A DNA stretch of 64,000 nt, from assembly GCA_003054665.1 (NCBI GenBank), contig QAYY01000012.1, forward strand, positions 155,679 to 219,678. Reading direction: 5' to 3'. Of this stretch, positions 8,976 to 18,480 are shown in pieces (the stretch's first letter is position 1; every line of letters begins with the position of its first letter). The notes beneath the pieces are model-generated. The model saw only the letters and a program-made list of their open reading frames with translations. It made no database searches and was not told the origin of the DNA. Source of the DNA: Opitutaceae bacterium EW11 (GTDB lineage Bacteria; Verrucomicrobiota; Verrucomicrobiia; Opitutales; Opitutaceae). Made by a program: the position numbers and the translations under genes.

Positions 8976-9171
8976 AGAGGAAGGTTGAGCGGATGGGATC
9001 TGCGCCCGCCGTCGTCCGACGTGCCTGGCGCAAACAAATCCTTCCCGGAATCTGCGTGGGGGTTACGCGGGAAGGTGGATTTCCACTGCGATAGTGGCCT
9101 CCCCGAATCAGATCAATCTTGGATACGTCACGGCGCCGCGATGCAAACCCGCGGCAGTCCGGCCAGACTCC

Positions 9172-11073
9172 TCACGGGTCCTGATTCCGCCTCCAGGGGA
9201 AGGGATCGAGCCCCAGCTGGCCCTGCGTCAACGTGAGCTTCCGCGTCTCCAAGGCCCGCGGATCCCGCACTTCGAGCGCGATGGAATCGCCGTTGCGGCG
9301 GTGCACGAAGAGGCGCCCGAGATCGCTGTCCGGATTGAACCGCGCGACGAAGCTCCGAATGTCGCGCCCATCCGCCGAGACGATTTCCGTGCCGGGCTGA
9401 ATTCCTTTCTGCGCCGCCTCCGAATCCGCAGCGACTTTCCGAACCACAAGCCGCTCCACGCGATTCGTCTTTCGATGGGCGGACACGTTGAACGCCAGCC
9501 CGAACGACGTCCAGACCATGGCCCGGTCGCGCACCAGCACCGGTGCGAGTCGCACCAGATCCTCACCCGAGCCAGAGAGCGCGGAGCGGAGCCATTGAAT
9601 CCGTTCCTCCTGGGCGAAACCGCGCTCGATCGCCGAGTCGAGCGACTCCTTGGCTTTTTTGCGCTCGCCGGACAGGGCATACGCCACCGCGAGGTCGAAA
9701 TGCAGGTACGCGGGCTCCGGATGGATCGTCAGCGCCTGCGAAAACTCGCGGGCCGCGGTGGCGTACTCGCGATCGTCCAGCGCTTGGCGGCCCTGCTCGA
9801 TCAACGAGACAAACGCCCCGCTGAGGACCCGGCGAGCAGCATGATTGGTTTTCCCCCAGCCCTCCAATTCCCGGACAAAATCGGCGAACACCGCGCGCTG
9901 GCCCGCATCCGGTAGTTCCGAGTTCATCGTCCCCAAGCTCCCCAACTCCGTGCGATCGGCTCCAGCCACCGGGTCGCCGAACGTGCTGCGGCGCTCGCGG
10001 GATTCCATCGCGGCGCGCATCTGCATTTCTCGCTCCAGGCGGCGATGCGATGCCTCCCCCGTCGAAAGCTCCTCAGCCGCGATTTCCTGGAGCCGGTCCC
10101 GCCAACCCTTCTCCTGGTTCGCCGCCTTTTGCTCCGATTTCTCCCAACGTCTGAGCTCCTTCGATCCCTTGAACGATCCAACTTTGGCTTCCGCCTCCGC
10201 GACCGACCGCATGCCCCGGAAGTCCGCGACCAGCGATTCGTACGCGGCGCAGACTCGGCCGATCTCCGTCTCGGCCTTCGCGGCGGCAAGGTGCTTCTGC
10301 CAGAGCGACTCGATCCAGGCGGCGTCGCGCGGAATCACCTCCGAGCGCATGGCCTGAAGATGTATCCACTCCACGGCTTCGAAGGCCACTTCCGGCGGAG
10401 GCCAGCCGTGCCCGCCGTCGTAGAAAACGACGCGATGCGGCGTGTGGCGCACGCTCAGGGAGACATCCGTCTCCCTCAGTTCCTGGTAGTTGAAATCGTC
10501 GAGTCCTGCCGCGCCGAAAAACACCGGCTTCACCTGCGACGGCATGCTACCGGCGGAGAACGCGGCGGAAAACGCGATCACACCGGCGATGCCGCTGCCC
10601 TGCCCGAGCGAGCACGCCACCCTCGCCCCACCCGACATGCCGGCCGCGTACACCCGATGGCGGTGCATGGGAATGCGCTTGGGCACGTCGCGCAGCAGCG
10701 CGTTCAGCGCCTCGACCAGTTCCTCGGACGCCCCGTTGCGGCAGTTGTTGGAGCCGATCACGACGTAGCCATAGCGCCGGGCGGCGGGCAAAAAGACCTC
10801 GATCGCACGACGGCCGTTGCCGGCCGGATCGAAAGCCAGGATCACCGGCCAGGCCCGATCGGAGGAGTAGTTGGGCGGTAGATACGCAGCGTACGAATGC
10901 CCGGGGGCGTCGGCACACGGCACCGGGTCGACCACTTCGCCCGCGGTCCAGCGCACCGCGTCGATCCCCGCTTTTTCAGCGGGCGGCTTCTCTTCCGCCG
11001 GCGCCTGCCCGGCAAGCAAGGTCGCCGCCGCGAGAACCGGGACGAACACGAGACTGCGGATGACCTTGGACAT
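9172..11073 (-). CDS. Secreted esterase with TPR and PDZ domains
   Basis: A 633-residue three-part protein. After a signal peptide (residues 1-27) comes an alpha/beta-hydrolase of the PHB-depolymerase/feruloyl-esterase type. It has nucleophile Ser147 in AAGMSGGA, a probable acid at Asp192 or Asp193 (AAGLDDF), and His222 in YDGGHGWPPPE. A long charged helical region (about 240-390) leads to tetratricopeptide repeats (about 430-510). A C-terminal PDZ-like domain (about 540-620, with AAQKGIQPGTEIVSADGRDI) closes it. I start at ATG 11073, because the 14 extra codons to GTG 11115 lack a ribosome site and precede the signal peptide. The combination suggests a periplasmic or outer-membrane esterase held in a complex. 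The substrate is unknown. Confidence 0.75.
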   Translation of the reverse strand: MSKVIRSLVFVPVLAAATLLAGQAPAEEKPPAEKAGIDAVRWTAGEVVDPVPCADAPGHSYAAYLPPNYSSDRAWPVILAFDPAGNGRRAIEVFLPAARRYGYVVIGSNNCRNGASEELVEALNALLRDVPKRIPMHRHRVYAAGMSGGARVACSLGQGSGIAGVIAFSAAFSAGSMPSQVKPVFFGAAGLDDFNYQELRETDVSLSVRHTPHRVVFYDGGHGWPPPEVAFEAVEWIHLQAMRSEVIPRDAAWIESLWQKHLAAAKAETEIGRVCAAYESLVADFRGMRSVAEAEAKVGSFKGSKELRRWEKSEQKAANQEKGWRDRLQEIAAEELSTGEASHRRLEREMQMRAAMESRERRSTFGDPVAGADRTELGSLGTMNSELPDAGQRAVFADFVRELEGWGKTNHAARRVLSGAFVSLIEQGRQALDDREYATAAREFSQALTIHPEPAYLHFDLAVAYALSGERKKAKESLDSAIERGFAQEERIQWLRSALSGSGEDLVRLAPVLVRDRAMVWTSFGLAFNVSAHRKTNRVERLVVRKVAADSEAAQKGIQPGTEIVSADGRDIRSFVARFNPDSDLGRLFVHRRNGDSIALEVRDPRALETRKLTLTQGQLGLDPFPWRRNQDP

Positions 11074-11130
11074 GGGCCGCTGACCAAAACACCGAAATGG
11101 CCCGATTCCCTTCACGCCAAGGCCTCCGGT

Positions 11131-11592
11131 CTATTCGATCCGGCCCTCGTCGAAGTCGATCAGGTCGGGGACGCTCTTAATCTCTCCCGCCCGATCGGCG
11201 CAGCCCATCTTTTCGAGGGCCTCCCGAAGAAACTGCTGCCCCGCCTCCGTCATGCCCTTCTGCACGAGCTCCCGGTTCCACTTCGCCGCACGGACGTCCT
11301 TGGGAAACAGCGCGAGGAGTCTCTCGTCGAGTTCGCGATCGCTCGCCGCTTCGTGGACGATCTTCTCCACCGCCGCCGGATCGACGCCGAGATGCAGGCA
11401 GAGAAACCGGTCGATCCCGCGCTTGTAGTTCTTCGCGTAGCTCGGAGGAAGCGCGCCGTGCTCCTTCACGTACCGGCATTTCGCGATGAAGCGCGGGAGA
11501 TAGAGAAGTCCCGTCGCAGGATGCGGAATGTACGGCGAAGGCAGGCAGGTGAGGACGTCGCCAGACGAGCCCGGAATCGGTTTGGAAGCCAT
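11131..11592 (-). CDS. DUF5069 protein
   Basis: A 153-residue soluble protein that I recognise as DUF5069, a family common in Verrucomicrobiota and Planctomycetota. Typical features are the early PSPYIPHPATGLLYLPRFIAK segment (written here as two adjoining pieces), the YKRGIDRFLCLHLGVD stretch and a helical C-terminal half. It has no signal peptide or membrane segment. The 60 nt to the FkbM gene upstream are short enough for cotranscription. The biochemical role is unknown. Confidence 0.75.
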   Translation of the reverse strand: MASKPIPGSSGDVLTCLPSPYIPHPATGLLYLPRFIAKCRYVKEHGALPPSYAKNYKRGIDRFLCLHLGVDPAAVEKIVHEAASDRELDERLLALFPKDVRAAKWNRELVQKGMTEAGQQFLREALEKMGCADRAGEIKSVPDLIDFDEGRIE

Positions 11593-11652
11593 GCGCCCAG
11601 CGCACCGCGTCGCAGCCCGGTCCGCAATCTCGGAGGTGGTCCGGTTGCGTCC

Positions 11653-12567
11653 TCAACCGCGCCAAGCCCAGGTAGTGAGGTGTTCGGGATAGCCCGTCTC
11701 CACTTGATAGCCGACTCGCCGGAACAGCTCTTCGAGCAAGGACGACGTGGGGCGGTTTTCGCGGAGATGATAGCTCGCGATCGCGAAGCGAATCGACTGC
11801 CGGGCGATGAACTCCAAGGAGCCTTCAATCGTATCCACCTCGGCGCCCTCGATGTCCATCTTCACAAAACCGGGCGCCGTTCCGGCGATCTCCGCCGCCT
11901 CTTCCAGGCCGAGCACCTCCACCTCGGCGTTGCTGGCCCCGGGCTCCAGGTGAGAACCCAAGCCGCCGCCGCCGTGGAAGGCGAGGCGCCCCGATGTTCT
12001 CCAGAGTCCCCGCCGCAGGACGACAACGTTGCGAAGGCCGGCCGCAGCCACGTTGGCTTCCAGGAACTCGGCGTTGGCGGGATCCGGCTCGAAGGCAAAA
12101 ACACGTCCGCGCCCACCGACCAGCCGCGCAAAAACAATCGTCATTTCGCCGCAGTAGGCGCCGGCATCGAAAACCACCTCGCCTTCGGACGGCTTGCCGC
12201 GCAGCAGATACCCGGAGCAGAAGTCGGCGAGTTCCGGTAGCTCCGGCAACCGCAGGCGATCTCCCGTTGCAGGAATCCGGTACCAGGTCGGCGCGCGGCA
12301 ATCGGCGGTTGGACGAGGACGGCCCTCGTCGAAAACCAGACGGCGCTCGAAGTCGGAAAACATCCCAAGGATCGTCCATACGAGCGAGGCCTGCCCCAGG
12401 GGAAACCAGACATCCCTGCCGTTCACCGTGACGCGAATGCCGTCGTGGCTAAACGCGAGTTCCGCGCCGATGGCCCGGGCGCGATCGCGCAAGCGGCGGC
12501 CGACTTGGGTGATTCCCCAGCGCAGAGCGGCGCTGTACGGCCATCCAGATTTCAACGGGTGATTCAT
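11653..12567 (-). CDS. FkbM-family methyltransferase
   Basis: A 304-residue S-adenosylmethionine-dependent methyltransferase of the FkbM family, which O-methylates sugars or small acceptors. The SAM motif I is VVFDAGAYCGEMTIVFA, followed by VFAFEPDPANAEFLEANV (acidic motif II). The family hallmark FVKMDIEGAE is near residue 230. The first 100 residues are not part of the catalytic core. It stands between DUF5069 and a GT8 glycosyltransferase, all on the minus strand and closely spaced. A role in modifying a surface glycan is the simplest reading. Confidence 0.85.
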   Translation of the reverse strand: MNHPLKSGWPYSAALRWGITQVGRRLRDRARAIGAELAFSHDGIRVTVNGRDVWFPLGQASLVWTILGMFSDFERRLVFDEGRPRPTADCRAPTWYRIPATGDRLRLPELPELADFCSGYLLRGKPSEGEVVFDAGAYCGEMTIVFARLVGGRGRVFAFEPDPANAEFLEANVAAAGLRNVVVLRRGLWRTSGRLAFHGGGGLGSHLEPGASNAEVEVLGLEEAAEIAGTAPGFVKMDIEGAEVDTIEGSLEFIARQSIRFAIASYHLRENRPTSSLLEELFRRVGYQVETGYPEHLTTWAWRG

Positions 12568-12600
12568 CTCTTCCGCGGCACCGCCACAGGCTCGCGGACC

Positions 12601-13533
12601 TCACGTTCGCTGCCAACGTGTGGCTCGCAGTCGATCGATCCAGGGGCCTGGCGTCACCTTCAGCAGCCACGCATGCAGACTGCGCGGCCGCCAGCCACGG
12701 TAAGCGGTGTCGTCGAGGACCTCAAAGTATTCCCTGAAGTGAAAACTCCGGGCGGCTTCCGACTGCCACCGGGCGAGCGCCCAGTCCTGGCGCCGCAGCA
12801 AACTCCGCGGCCGCACAAACGGTTTCCGGAAGGTGCAAAAATGAACGATGCGGGCGTCCTCTGTCGCCACGAGGGAGAACCGGTTGTAGACGTCGGGCAA
12901 CCGATCCACCCGCTGGCCGAGGCACGCGTTGAGAGTGCCCTGATCGGCAAACGGGATCTCCCCGGAGTACCGTTTGAGAAACGCGATCAACTCCGGCAAA
13001 ACCGCCGAGCTCCGCCATTTCTCCAGGTCGATGCCGAGCACGCCTGCATTGTAGTAGGTCGTTCCGAGCGCGATTCCCTGGGCGGCATGCATCGGCATGA
13101 GTTCGGGTGTGACCGCCGGATGCGGATCCTCGCATGCCTGGATCAGCATCCCGGAAGCAAGCGCGAGCCTCCACAATTCGGAGATGTCGCACCGCACGAG
13201 CAGATCCGAGTCGAGGTAAAGAACCCGGCTCACCTCGGGCAGAGCCTCACCGAGAAGGAATCGATCGTACGTCGTCTCCCGAGCCCCAACCTCGCGGAGA
13301 ACGCTCCGAAACGGCTCCAGGTCGACGAAGCGAACCGTATTCCCGCTCTCCGAATCCACCGCCGCGAGGAGACGTTGCTTTTGGGATGGGGAGAAGCCGT
13401 CCGCCGCGATGTGAAAATCCACCGGGCACGAACGGCGGCGGACGATGCTCCGAACCGTCACGGACAACGCCATGGCCATCGCTGCGTTCGCGCACAGCGC
13501 GATCTGCGGTCGGACATCCGAGGCGTGAAGCAT
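12601..13533 (-). CDS. Family 8 glycosyltransferase
   Basis: A retaining GT8 glycosyltransferase (310 residues) like the galactosyl- and glucosyltransferases of lipopolysaccharide synthesis. Visible motifs are the N-terminal DVRPQIALCANAAMAMALSV strand, YLDSDLLVRCDISELW with the DxD metal site, and YYNAGVLGIDLEKWR. FADQGTLNACLG and a later HFCTFRKP complete the acceptor side. I use ATG 13533 rather than the TTG at 13572. The FkbM methyltransferase gene begins 33 nt downstream, suggesting a joint sugar-modification unit. Confidence 0.85.
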   Translation of the reverse strand: MLHASDVRPQIALCANAAMAMALSVTVRSIVRRRSCPVDFHIAADGFSPSQKQRLLAAVDSESGNTVRFVDLEPFRSVLREVGARETTYDRFLLGEALPEVSRVLYLDSDLLVRCDISELWRLALASGMLIQACEDPHPAVTPELMPMHAAQGIALGTTYYNAGVLGIDLEKWRSSAVLPELIAFLKRYSGEIPFADQGTLNACLGQRVDRLPDVYNRFSLVATEDARIVHFCTFRKPFVRPRSLLRRQDWALARWQSEAARSFHFREYFEVLDDTAYRGWRPRSLHAWLLKVTPGPWIDRLRATRWQRT

Positions 13534-13752
13534 GGAGGATGGCGCCGGCGTAGCGCGAGGCGTGGGTCCCAACGAGGCGAACGCCTCCCTCGAGGTCGGC
13601 CTCGAAGCCGTTGGCTAACTGCCGCCCGCTGTCGACCCTTTTACAGCAACCTGCCCCGAGGCGCTACGCACCCGGGAGACCTGCGCCGAGATTCAGCCCA
13701 GCCATCGAGCCCAGGCGGCGGCTCCGTTGCGGGCCACCGCCTGCAAGCCGCG

Positions 13753-15846
13753 TCACTTAACCGAGACCGAACCCTCGAGCTTGATCTGGTCGGAGGCTCC
13801 GCCGACGAAGATGCGATACTCGCCGGCGGCCGTGTTCCAGCCGTGCCGGTTCACGTCCCAATACGCAAAATCCCGGGCGGGAACCCGCAGACGCACGGTC
13901 CTGCTCTCGCCGGGCTTCAGGGTCACGCGCGAGAAGCCCTTGAGTTCCTTCTCGGGGCGCGGGACCGAGGCGTGAACCTCTCGCACGTACAGTTGAGCCA
14001 CCTCCGTGCCGGCGGTGAGGCCCGTATTCTTGACCGTGAATTCGACGTTCACCCGATCGTCCGGCGCGACGGCGGCGGGCCCGACCTTGAGATCGCTGTA
14101 GTGGAAGGTCGTATACGACAGCCCGTGTCCAAAGGCGTAGAGCGGCTGGATCTTCTTCGCCTCGTACCACCGGTAGCCGACAAACACGCCTTCCTTGTAG
14201 ACGACGTCGCGTATCGGTTGGGACATGTCGTTGTCCGGCTCCCAGCCGGTGTAGAGCGCCTGACCTTCGGGGAGGTAACCGTAGCCCGGCGAGTCCTCGA
14301 AACGCTTTTCGACCGTCATCGGCAGCTTGCCGGAGGGATTGGTCTCGCCCGTGAGCACCTCGGCCAGAGCGCGGTACCCGATCTGGCCGGGGTACCAGCA
14401 GTACAGAATGGCCGCCGCCTGCTCGTTCCAGTCCGTCATGCGGATACCGCTGCCGGAGTTCACGAGCACGATCGTGCGGGAGTTCAGGGCCACCGCGCGT
14501 TTGACGCGGTTCTCCTCTTCCGGCGGCAGAGCAAAGGGACGGTCCCAGCCCTCATGGTCGAGCGTGCCGGTGCTGAGGAAGACGACGTCGGCCTTCGAAA
14601 GCTGTTCGTCCGTCGGCTCCTTCACGTATTCCAGGCGATCGCCGTAGGCCGACTTCAGCGCCTGAAGCAGGGTGACGTGGTTGTAGCCTTCCACCTCGGC
14701 AGAGCCGCCGCCGAAAGGGATGGTCTCCACGAATAGTCCGGTGAGGAGGATCTTCTGGTCGGTTCCCTTCTTCACCGGCAGAAGCAGATTCCGGTTTTTC
14801 AGGAGCACCACGCCTTCTCTCGCCGTTTGGAGGGCGACCTGTTCGTGCTCCGGGAATTTCTTGAGGAAAAACTCATCCTTCACGGGACGGTCGTACAGTC
14901 CCATGGCGATGCAGGTGCGGATGATGCTCCGGGCCATGCGATCGATTTGGTCCTGGGTCACCTTGCCCGAGGCGAGGAGCCGTTCGGCATCGGCCTTGAT
15001 GAACTTGTCCCCCGGCATCTCCAGATCCTGGCCGGACTTGATGATCTTCTCCGCATCCCAAACGGACCACCAGTCGGTCATCACCAGCCACTTGAACCCA
15101 AGGTCCTTCCGGAGCAGCTGGCCGATGACGCTCTCGCTCTGGCCGGCCCACTCGCCGTTCACCAGGTTGTACGACGTCATCACCGCCATCGCCCCGGCGT
15201 CCACTCCGGCTTTGAAAGCCGGCAGGTAAATCTCGTGAAGCGTGCGTTCGTCGACCACGGAGTTCGACGTGCGGCGGTGAAAATCGGTGTTGTTGGCGAG
15301 GAAGTGCTTCAGCGTCGGGATCGTCCCTGTATCCAGAACGCCCATCACGTAACGCTCGATCATCCGTGCCGCGAGGTACGGATCCTCGCCGAAATATTCG
15401 AAATTCCGCCCGCACTGCGCTTGCCGGTAAATGTTCATTCCCGGTCCGAGCAGCACCGCAATTCCTCCCGCCCGGCATTCCTCGCCGATGCTTTTCGCGT
15501 AGTTGTAGGCCAACGACGGATCCCAGGTCGCCGCCAGGCCGATGGGGGCGGGAAACGCCGTGGATTTCTCGAGCTGCTGGCTGAGATTGCGCCGGATATT
15601 CACTCCGCCGGTGGCGTCGGACAGGTAAAGCTCGGGCATTCCGTACTGCGAGAAGCCTTTGATGAAAAAGGAATTGTAGCCACTGATGAGCTGGATGCGC
15701 TCCTGAGGCGTCAGTTTGGCCAATACCTCGCCGGCCCGCTTGTCGGCCGCTTCGTAGCTGACGGGGGTCTTGAAAGAAGGTTCAGCCAGGAGAGTGGCTG
15801 CAAGTGGCAGAACGAGTGCGGAAGCGCGGAGCAGGGGCTTTTTCAT
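13753..15846 (-). CDS. Secreted GH3 beta-glucosidase
   Basis: A 697-residue family 3 glycoside hydrolase that releases terminal beta-linked glucose or related sugars. A signal peptide (residues 1-21) precedes the (beta/alpha)8 domain, with substrate residues KH (180-181) and nucleophile Asp258 in LVMTDWWSVWD. The alpha/beta sandwich domain (about 330-520) supplies the acid/base loop. The C-terminal fibronectin type III-like domain (about 590-690, with GTEVAQLYVREV and GESRTVRLRVP) completes the usual architecture. It is probably periplasmic. The neighbours are glycosyltransferases rather than transporters or other hydrolases, so it does not form a classical utilisation locus here. Confidence 0.93.
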   Translation of the reverse strand: MKKPLLRASALVLPLAATLLAEPSFKTPVSYEAADKRAGEVLAKLTPQERIQLISGYNSFFIKGFSQYGMPELYLSDATGGVNIRRNLSQQLEKSTAFPAPIGLAATWDPSLAYNYAKSIGEECRAGGIAVLLGPGMNIYRQAQCGRNFEYFGEDPYLAARMIERYVMGVLDTGTIPTLKHFLANNTDFHRRTSNSVVDERTLHEIYLPAFKAGVDAGAMAVMTSYNLVNGEWAGQSESVIGQLLRKDLGFKWLVMTDWWSVWDAEKIIKSGQDLEMPGDKFIKADAERLLASGKVTQDQIDRMARSIIRTCIAMGLYDRPVKDEFFLKKFPEHEQVALQTAREGVVLLKNRNLLLPVKKGTDQKILLTGLFVETIPFGGGSAEVEGYNHVTLLQALKSAYGDRLEYVKEPTDEQLSKADVVFLSTGTLDHEGWDRPFALPPEEENRVKRAVALNSRTIVLVNSGSGIRMTDWNEQAAAILYCWYPGQIGYRALAEVLTGETNPSGKLPMTVEKRFEDSPGYGYLPEGQALYTGWEPDNDMSQPIRDVVYKEGVFVGYRWYEAKKIQPLYAFGHGLSYTTFHYSDLKVGPAAVAPDDRVNVEFTVKNTGLTAGTEVAQLYVREVHASVPRPEKELKGFSRVTLKPGESRTVRLRVPARDFAYWDVNRHGWNTAAGEYRIFVGGASDQIKLEGSVSVK

Positions 15847-16140
15847 GGGTAAGAATCTGAATCAACGGCAGTGGCCTCGACTGAACCAGCTGCCGCAACG
15901 TATCTCGTTAGAGTAGCCGACAAAAGCAAACGTCTCGTCACGCGCGTTTGCGGACCGTGCGAAGTGCGCGCCTGCGACCGCCGCTCGGGGGCGCGGTACA
16001 GCGGCCTGCAGAAATCCGTCCGCGGCGCCGCAGCCTGCGTTTGGGTTCGTCGAGGCGATCGATTCGGAAACCCATGCGCAGGCAGGTGGCAAACTTCTCC
16101 GTTGAGCGCGGTCGAGGGGCGATTTTCCATTCGACTCCCA

Positions 16141-17259
16141 ATGCAGGAACCAAGCGCACAAGCTCGCGAGCTGATCGTCCATGCCCGATACGGTTTGGCC
16201 AATCGGCTCATGGCGCTGCTCTCGGGCATGGTACTGGCCGAAGCGTTGTCCCTCCGGCTGACCGTCGTGTGGCGCTCCGGCAAGGCGCCGGAATGCGCGG
16301 CCCGGCTGCCGGAGCTTTTCGAGAGAGACGGACTCGAGGCTGTCACGGTCTGCGAGGACACGAATGTGTCCGAACGTTGGATACCGGGAGAAGATCTCTC
16401 GGGACAACGCCTGCTCGAGCTCCTGCGGTCGGGCGAAGGACCGATCTGCGTCAGGGCGCATGGTTTTTTCGGTTACGATGCGCTCCCGGGCTACTCGTTT
16501 CACGAGGCCGTCCGGAAAAAACTCGGGCAGCTGATCCCAACCGCGCCCGTTCGCCGGATGATTGAGGCGACCCCGCAACCCAGGCTGGGCCTCCATGCCC
16601 GTTTCACCGATCACCTGCCCTGCCATGTGCTCACCCCGCGCTGGTGCTACAAAGCCGCGCTCGAAGGTATCGCCAGGCGTTTCCCGAAACTCCCGGTGCT
16701 GGTGTGCTCGGACTCGCCCGACTTCGCGTACGAACTCAAGGCGAGCGCCGCACACTCCGTGATTGTCGCTCCGAGCCTGCGCGGCCCGCGGATCGCTCCG
16801 CGCGATTCGGTGGAAGGCATGCATGCCGCGCTGGCGGACCTCTGGATGCTGGCAAACTGCCGAGTGGTCATCGGATCTCCGGCGAGCACTTTCGCGTCGA
16901 TCGCCTGCGCGCTCGGAGGAGGGCACGAGCTCCGGCTCGCCGCGTCATCGGTCCTCGGCACCTCGCGAGCCGTGACCGCCATCTGGGCGATCTCGCGGTG
17001 TGTGGAGTACAGCTGGACCAAGGACCTCTGGCTGCCGGACTCAAGAAACTGGAACCTGCGGAAGACGCTTCTCTCCTGCATCGCCATGCCGCTGGGTGTC
17101 GTCGCACGGCACCGGCTCTACCAGAATCGTCCGTTCCCCTTGCAGGACCGAGCGCTGCGCCAGCGCCTCGACGCGTTCTTCGACCGGCGCAAGGACACAT
17201 TCCCTTCGGCCCCTCATACCGCCGGCTCGCCGGCACGAGCGAGCCGTGTGCCGTTTTGA
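16141..17259 (+). CDS. Fucosyltransferase-like glycosyltransferase
   Basis: A 372-residue protein with the pattern of GT-B O- or alpha-1,2/1,6-fucosyltransferases. An N-terminal HARYGLANRLMALLSGM loop binds the nucleotide, PRLGLHARFTDH resembles the HxRxxD motif, and a C-terminal VVIGSPASTFASIACALGG completes the sugar-nucleotide site. The open frame extends to 15871, but the 90 extra residues are arginine-rich and unlike the family. ATG 16141 immediately precedes the conserved start. The 294-nt spacer before it lies between divergent genes and holds no other gene. It converges with the next glycosyltransferase, with stop codons 13 nt apart. The donor is inferred. Confidence 0.7.
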   Translation: MQEPSAQARELIVHARYGLANRLMALLSGMVLAEALSLRLTVVWRSGKAPECAARLPELFERDGLEAVTVCEDTNVSERWIPGEDLSGQRLLELLRSGEGPICVRAHGFFGYDALPGYSFHEAVRKKLGQLIPTAPVRRMIEATPQPRLGLHARFTDHLPCHVLTPRWCYKAALEGIARRFPKLPVLVCSDSPDFAYELKASAAHSVIVAPSLRGPRIAPRDSVEGMHAALADLWMLANCRVVIGSPASTFASIACALGGGHELRLAASSVLGTSRAVTAIWAISRCVEYSWTKDLWLPDSRNWNLRKTLLSCIAMPLGVVARHRLYQNRPFPLQDRALRQRLDAFFDRRKDTFPSAPHTAGSPARASRVPF

Positions 17260-17272
17260 CGGACTCAGGCGG

Positions 17273-18298
17273 CTAGGCGGTCATCCTGCGGCGCCACGCA
17301 CGAATCTCTTGACGCAGCGGGCAATGCCTCAGGTGTGCGGCGATCCACGCAGCCGCCACCCGGAGAGCCAGGACCGGACGCCGTGCGTGTCCCGCCACGG
17401 CGAAAACCGTCGAGAGTTCGCGCCAGGCGTTCACGCACTCGCGCGCCGTGCAGGGAGGCGAGTAGAAACCGAGCTCTTGGGGAAACGCTATCGGCGCCCA
17501 GGTTGAAAACACCGGCTGAAGGTCCGGCCGCTGCCGCGCCCAGTCGGCCAGCCAGCGGAGGTAGGCCATCGTGGCCTGAAAACGCACCCGGTTTCCGGTC
17601 CCAAAGGTGCTCGTGCTGATGCTCTGGCTGTGGGTCCTCCAGCGCACCTTGGCGCCGAGGATCGACCGCACACCGGAGAGCGAGCTGAATTTCAGCCATG
17701 TAGCATAATCTGAATACATGCCGCGGGGCAGATCGACGAATCCGCCGAGCCGCTCGTAGGCACGGCGGGTGAAAACATGGTCGGGGGCGCGCCATTGGCG
17801 TTGGCGATCCATCAGCAGAGCCCGCAGGAGCTCCGCCTCGCGCTCGAACCAGGGATGTGTCGGCGGTTCGCACAGGAAGCCCCCCTTCTCATCGATGATC
17901 TCGAGCGGGAAACGCAGGAGGTCCGGCGTATCGGGACGGGCGATCGCGCAATAGAACGCGGATACGCAGTCCGTCTCCAGGGTATCGTCGTCGCTGAACA
18001 GCCAGAGCCACGGTTCACCCTCCGTGAGCGCAATGCAGCGAGCCCAATGCGCGATGAGCGATTTGCCACCGAGGTTCTCGGCGAAGCGTTTGTAGCGGAG
18101 GCGAAACCTGGATTCGTACTCCCGCACGCAGTCTCCCACCGGTTCCGGACTGGCGTCGTCGCCGACATACAGCGTGAACCGCTGGTCCGTCTGCCTCGCG
18201 AGCGATTCCAATGTCTCACGGAGGTGCCGCGTCTTGTACGCCGGAATCACGATCGCCAACGGGGGCTGGTCGAGAAACGTGGACGATGGCTCAGACAT
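17273..18298 (-). CDS. Family 2 glycosyltransferase
   Basis: A 341-residue GT-A enzyme. LAIVIPAYKTRHLRETLES opens the nucleotide-binding half, followed by LYVGDDASPEPV and the DxD-equivalent LFSDDDTLETDCV (near residue 110). The acceptor region includes LPRGMYSDYATWLKFSS. There is no signal peptide. It lies head to tail, in the convergent sense, with the fucosyltransferase-like gene. It probably acts in the same surface-glycan process, which is an inference from position only. Confidence 0.85.
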   Translation of the reverse strand: MSEPSSTFLDQPPLAIVIPAYKTRHLRETLESLARQTDQRFTLYVGDDASPEPVGDCVREYESRFRLRYKRFAENLGGKSLIAHWARCIALTEGEPWLWLFSDDDTLETDCVSAFYCAIARPDTPDLLRFPLEIIDEKGGFLCEPPTHPWFEREAELLRALLMDRQRQWRAPDHVFTRRAYERLGGFVDLPRGMYSDYATWLKFSSLSGVRSILGAKVRWRTHSQSISTSTFGTGNRVRFQATMAYLRWLADWARQRPDLQPVFSTWAPIAFPQELGFYSPPCTARECVNAWRELSTVFAVAGHARRPVLALRVAAAWIAAHLRHCPLRQEIRAWRRRMTA

Positions 18299-18413
18299 TG
18301 GATTTGCGCGACGCCAGCTGGATTCGGGCGTGAATTCAATCCGCCGGTTTACCCAGGGAACCTGGTTCGCAGCGGCGTAGATACAGCGAAACCGCGGCTC
18401 GGTTCGCCGGTTG

Positions 18414-18451
18414 GCCTAAAAAAGGGGCGGCGCCTCGCGGCGTCGCCCCCC
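18414..18451 (-). terminator. Rho-independent terminator of gltBD
   Basis: On the minus strand an 11-bp GC-rich stem (GGGGCGACGCC with GGCGCCGCCCC, one mismatch) is followed by TTTTTT. It begins about 30 nt after the gltD stop codon and marks the end of the gltB-gltD transcript. Confidence 0.8.
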
Positions 18452-18480
18452 GGATAAGGTATGTCAGATCGGCCTGGGAA

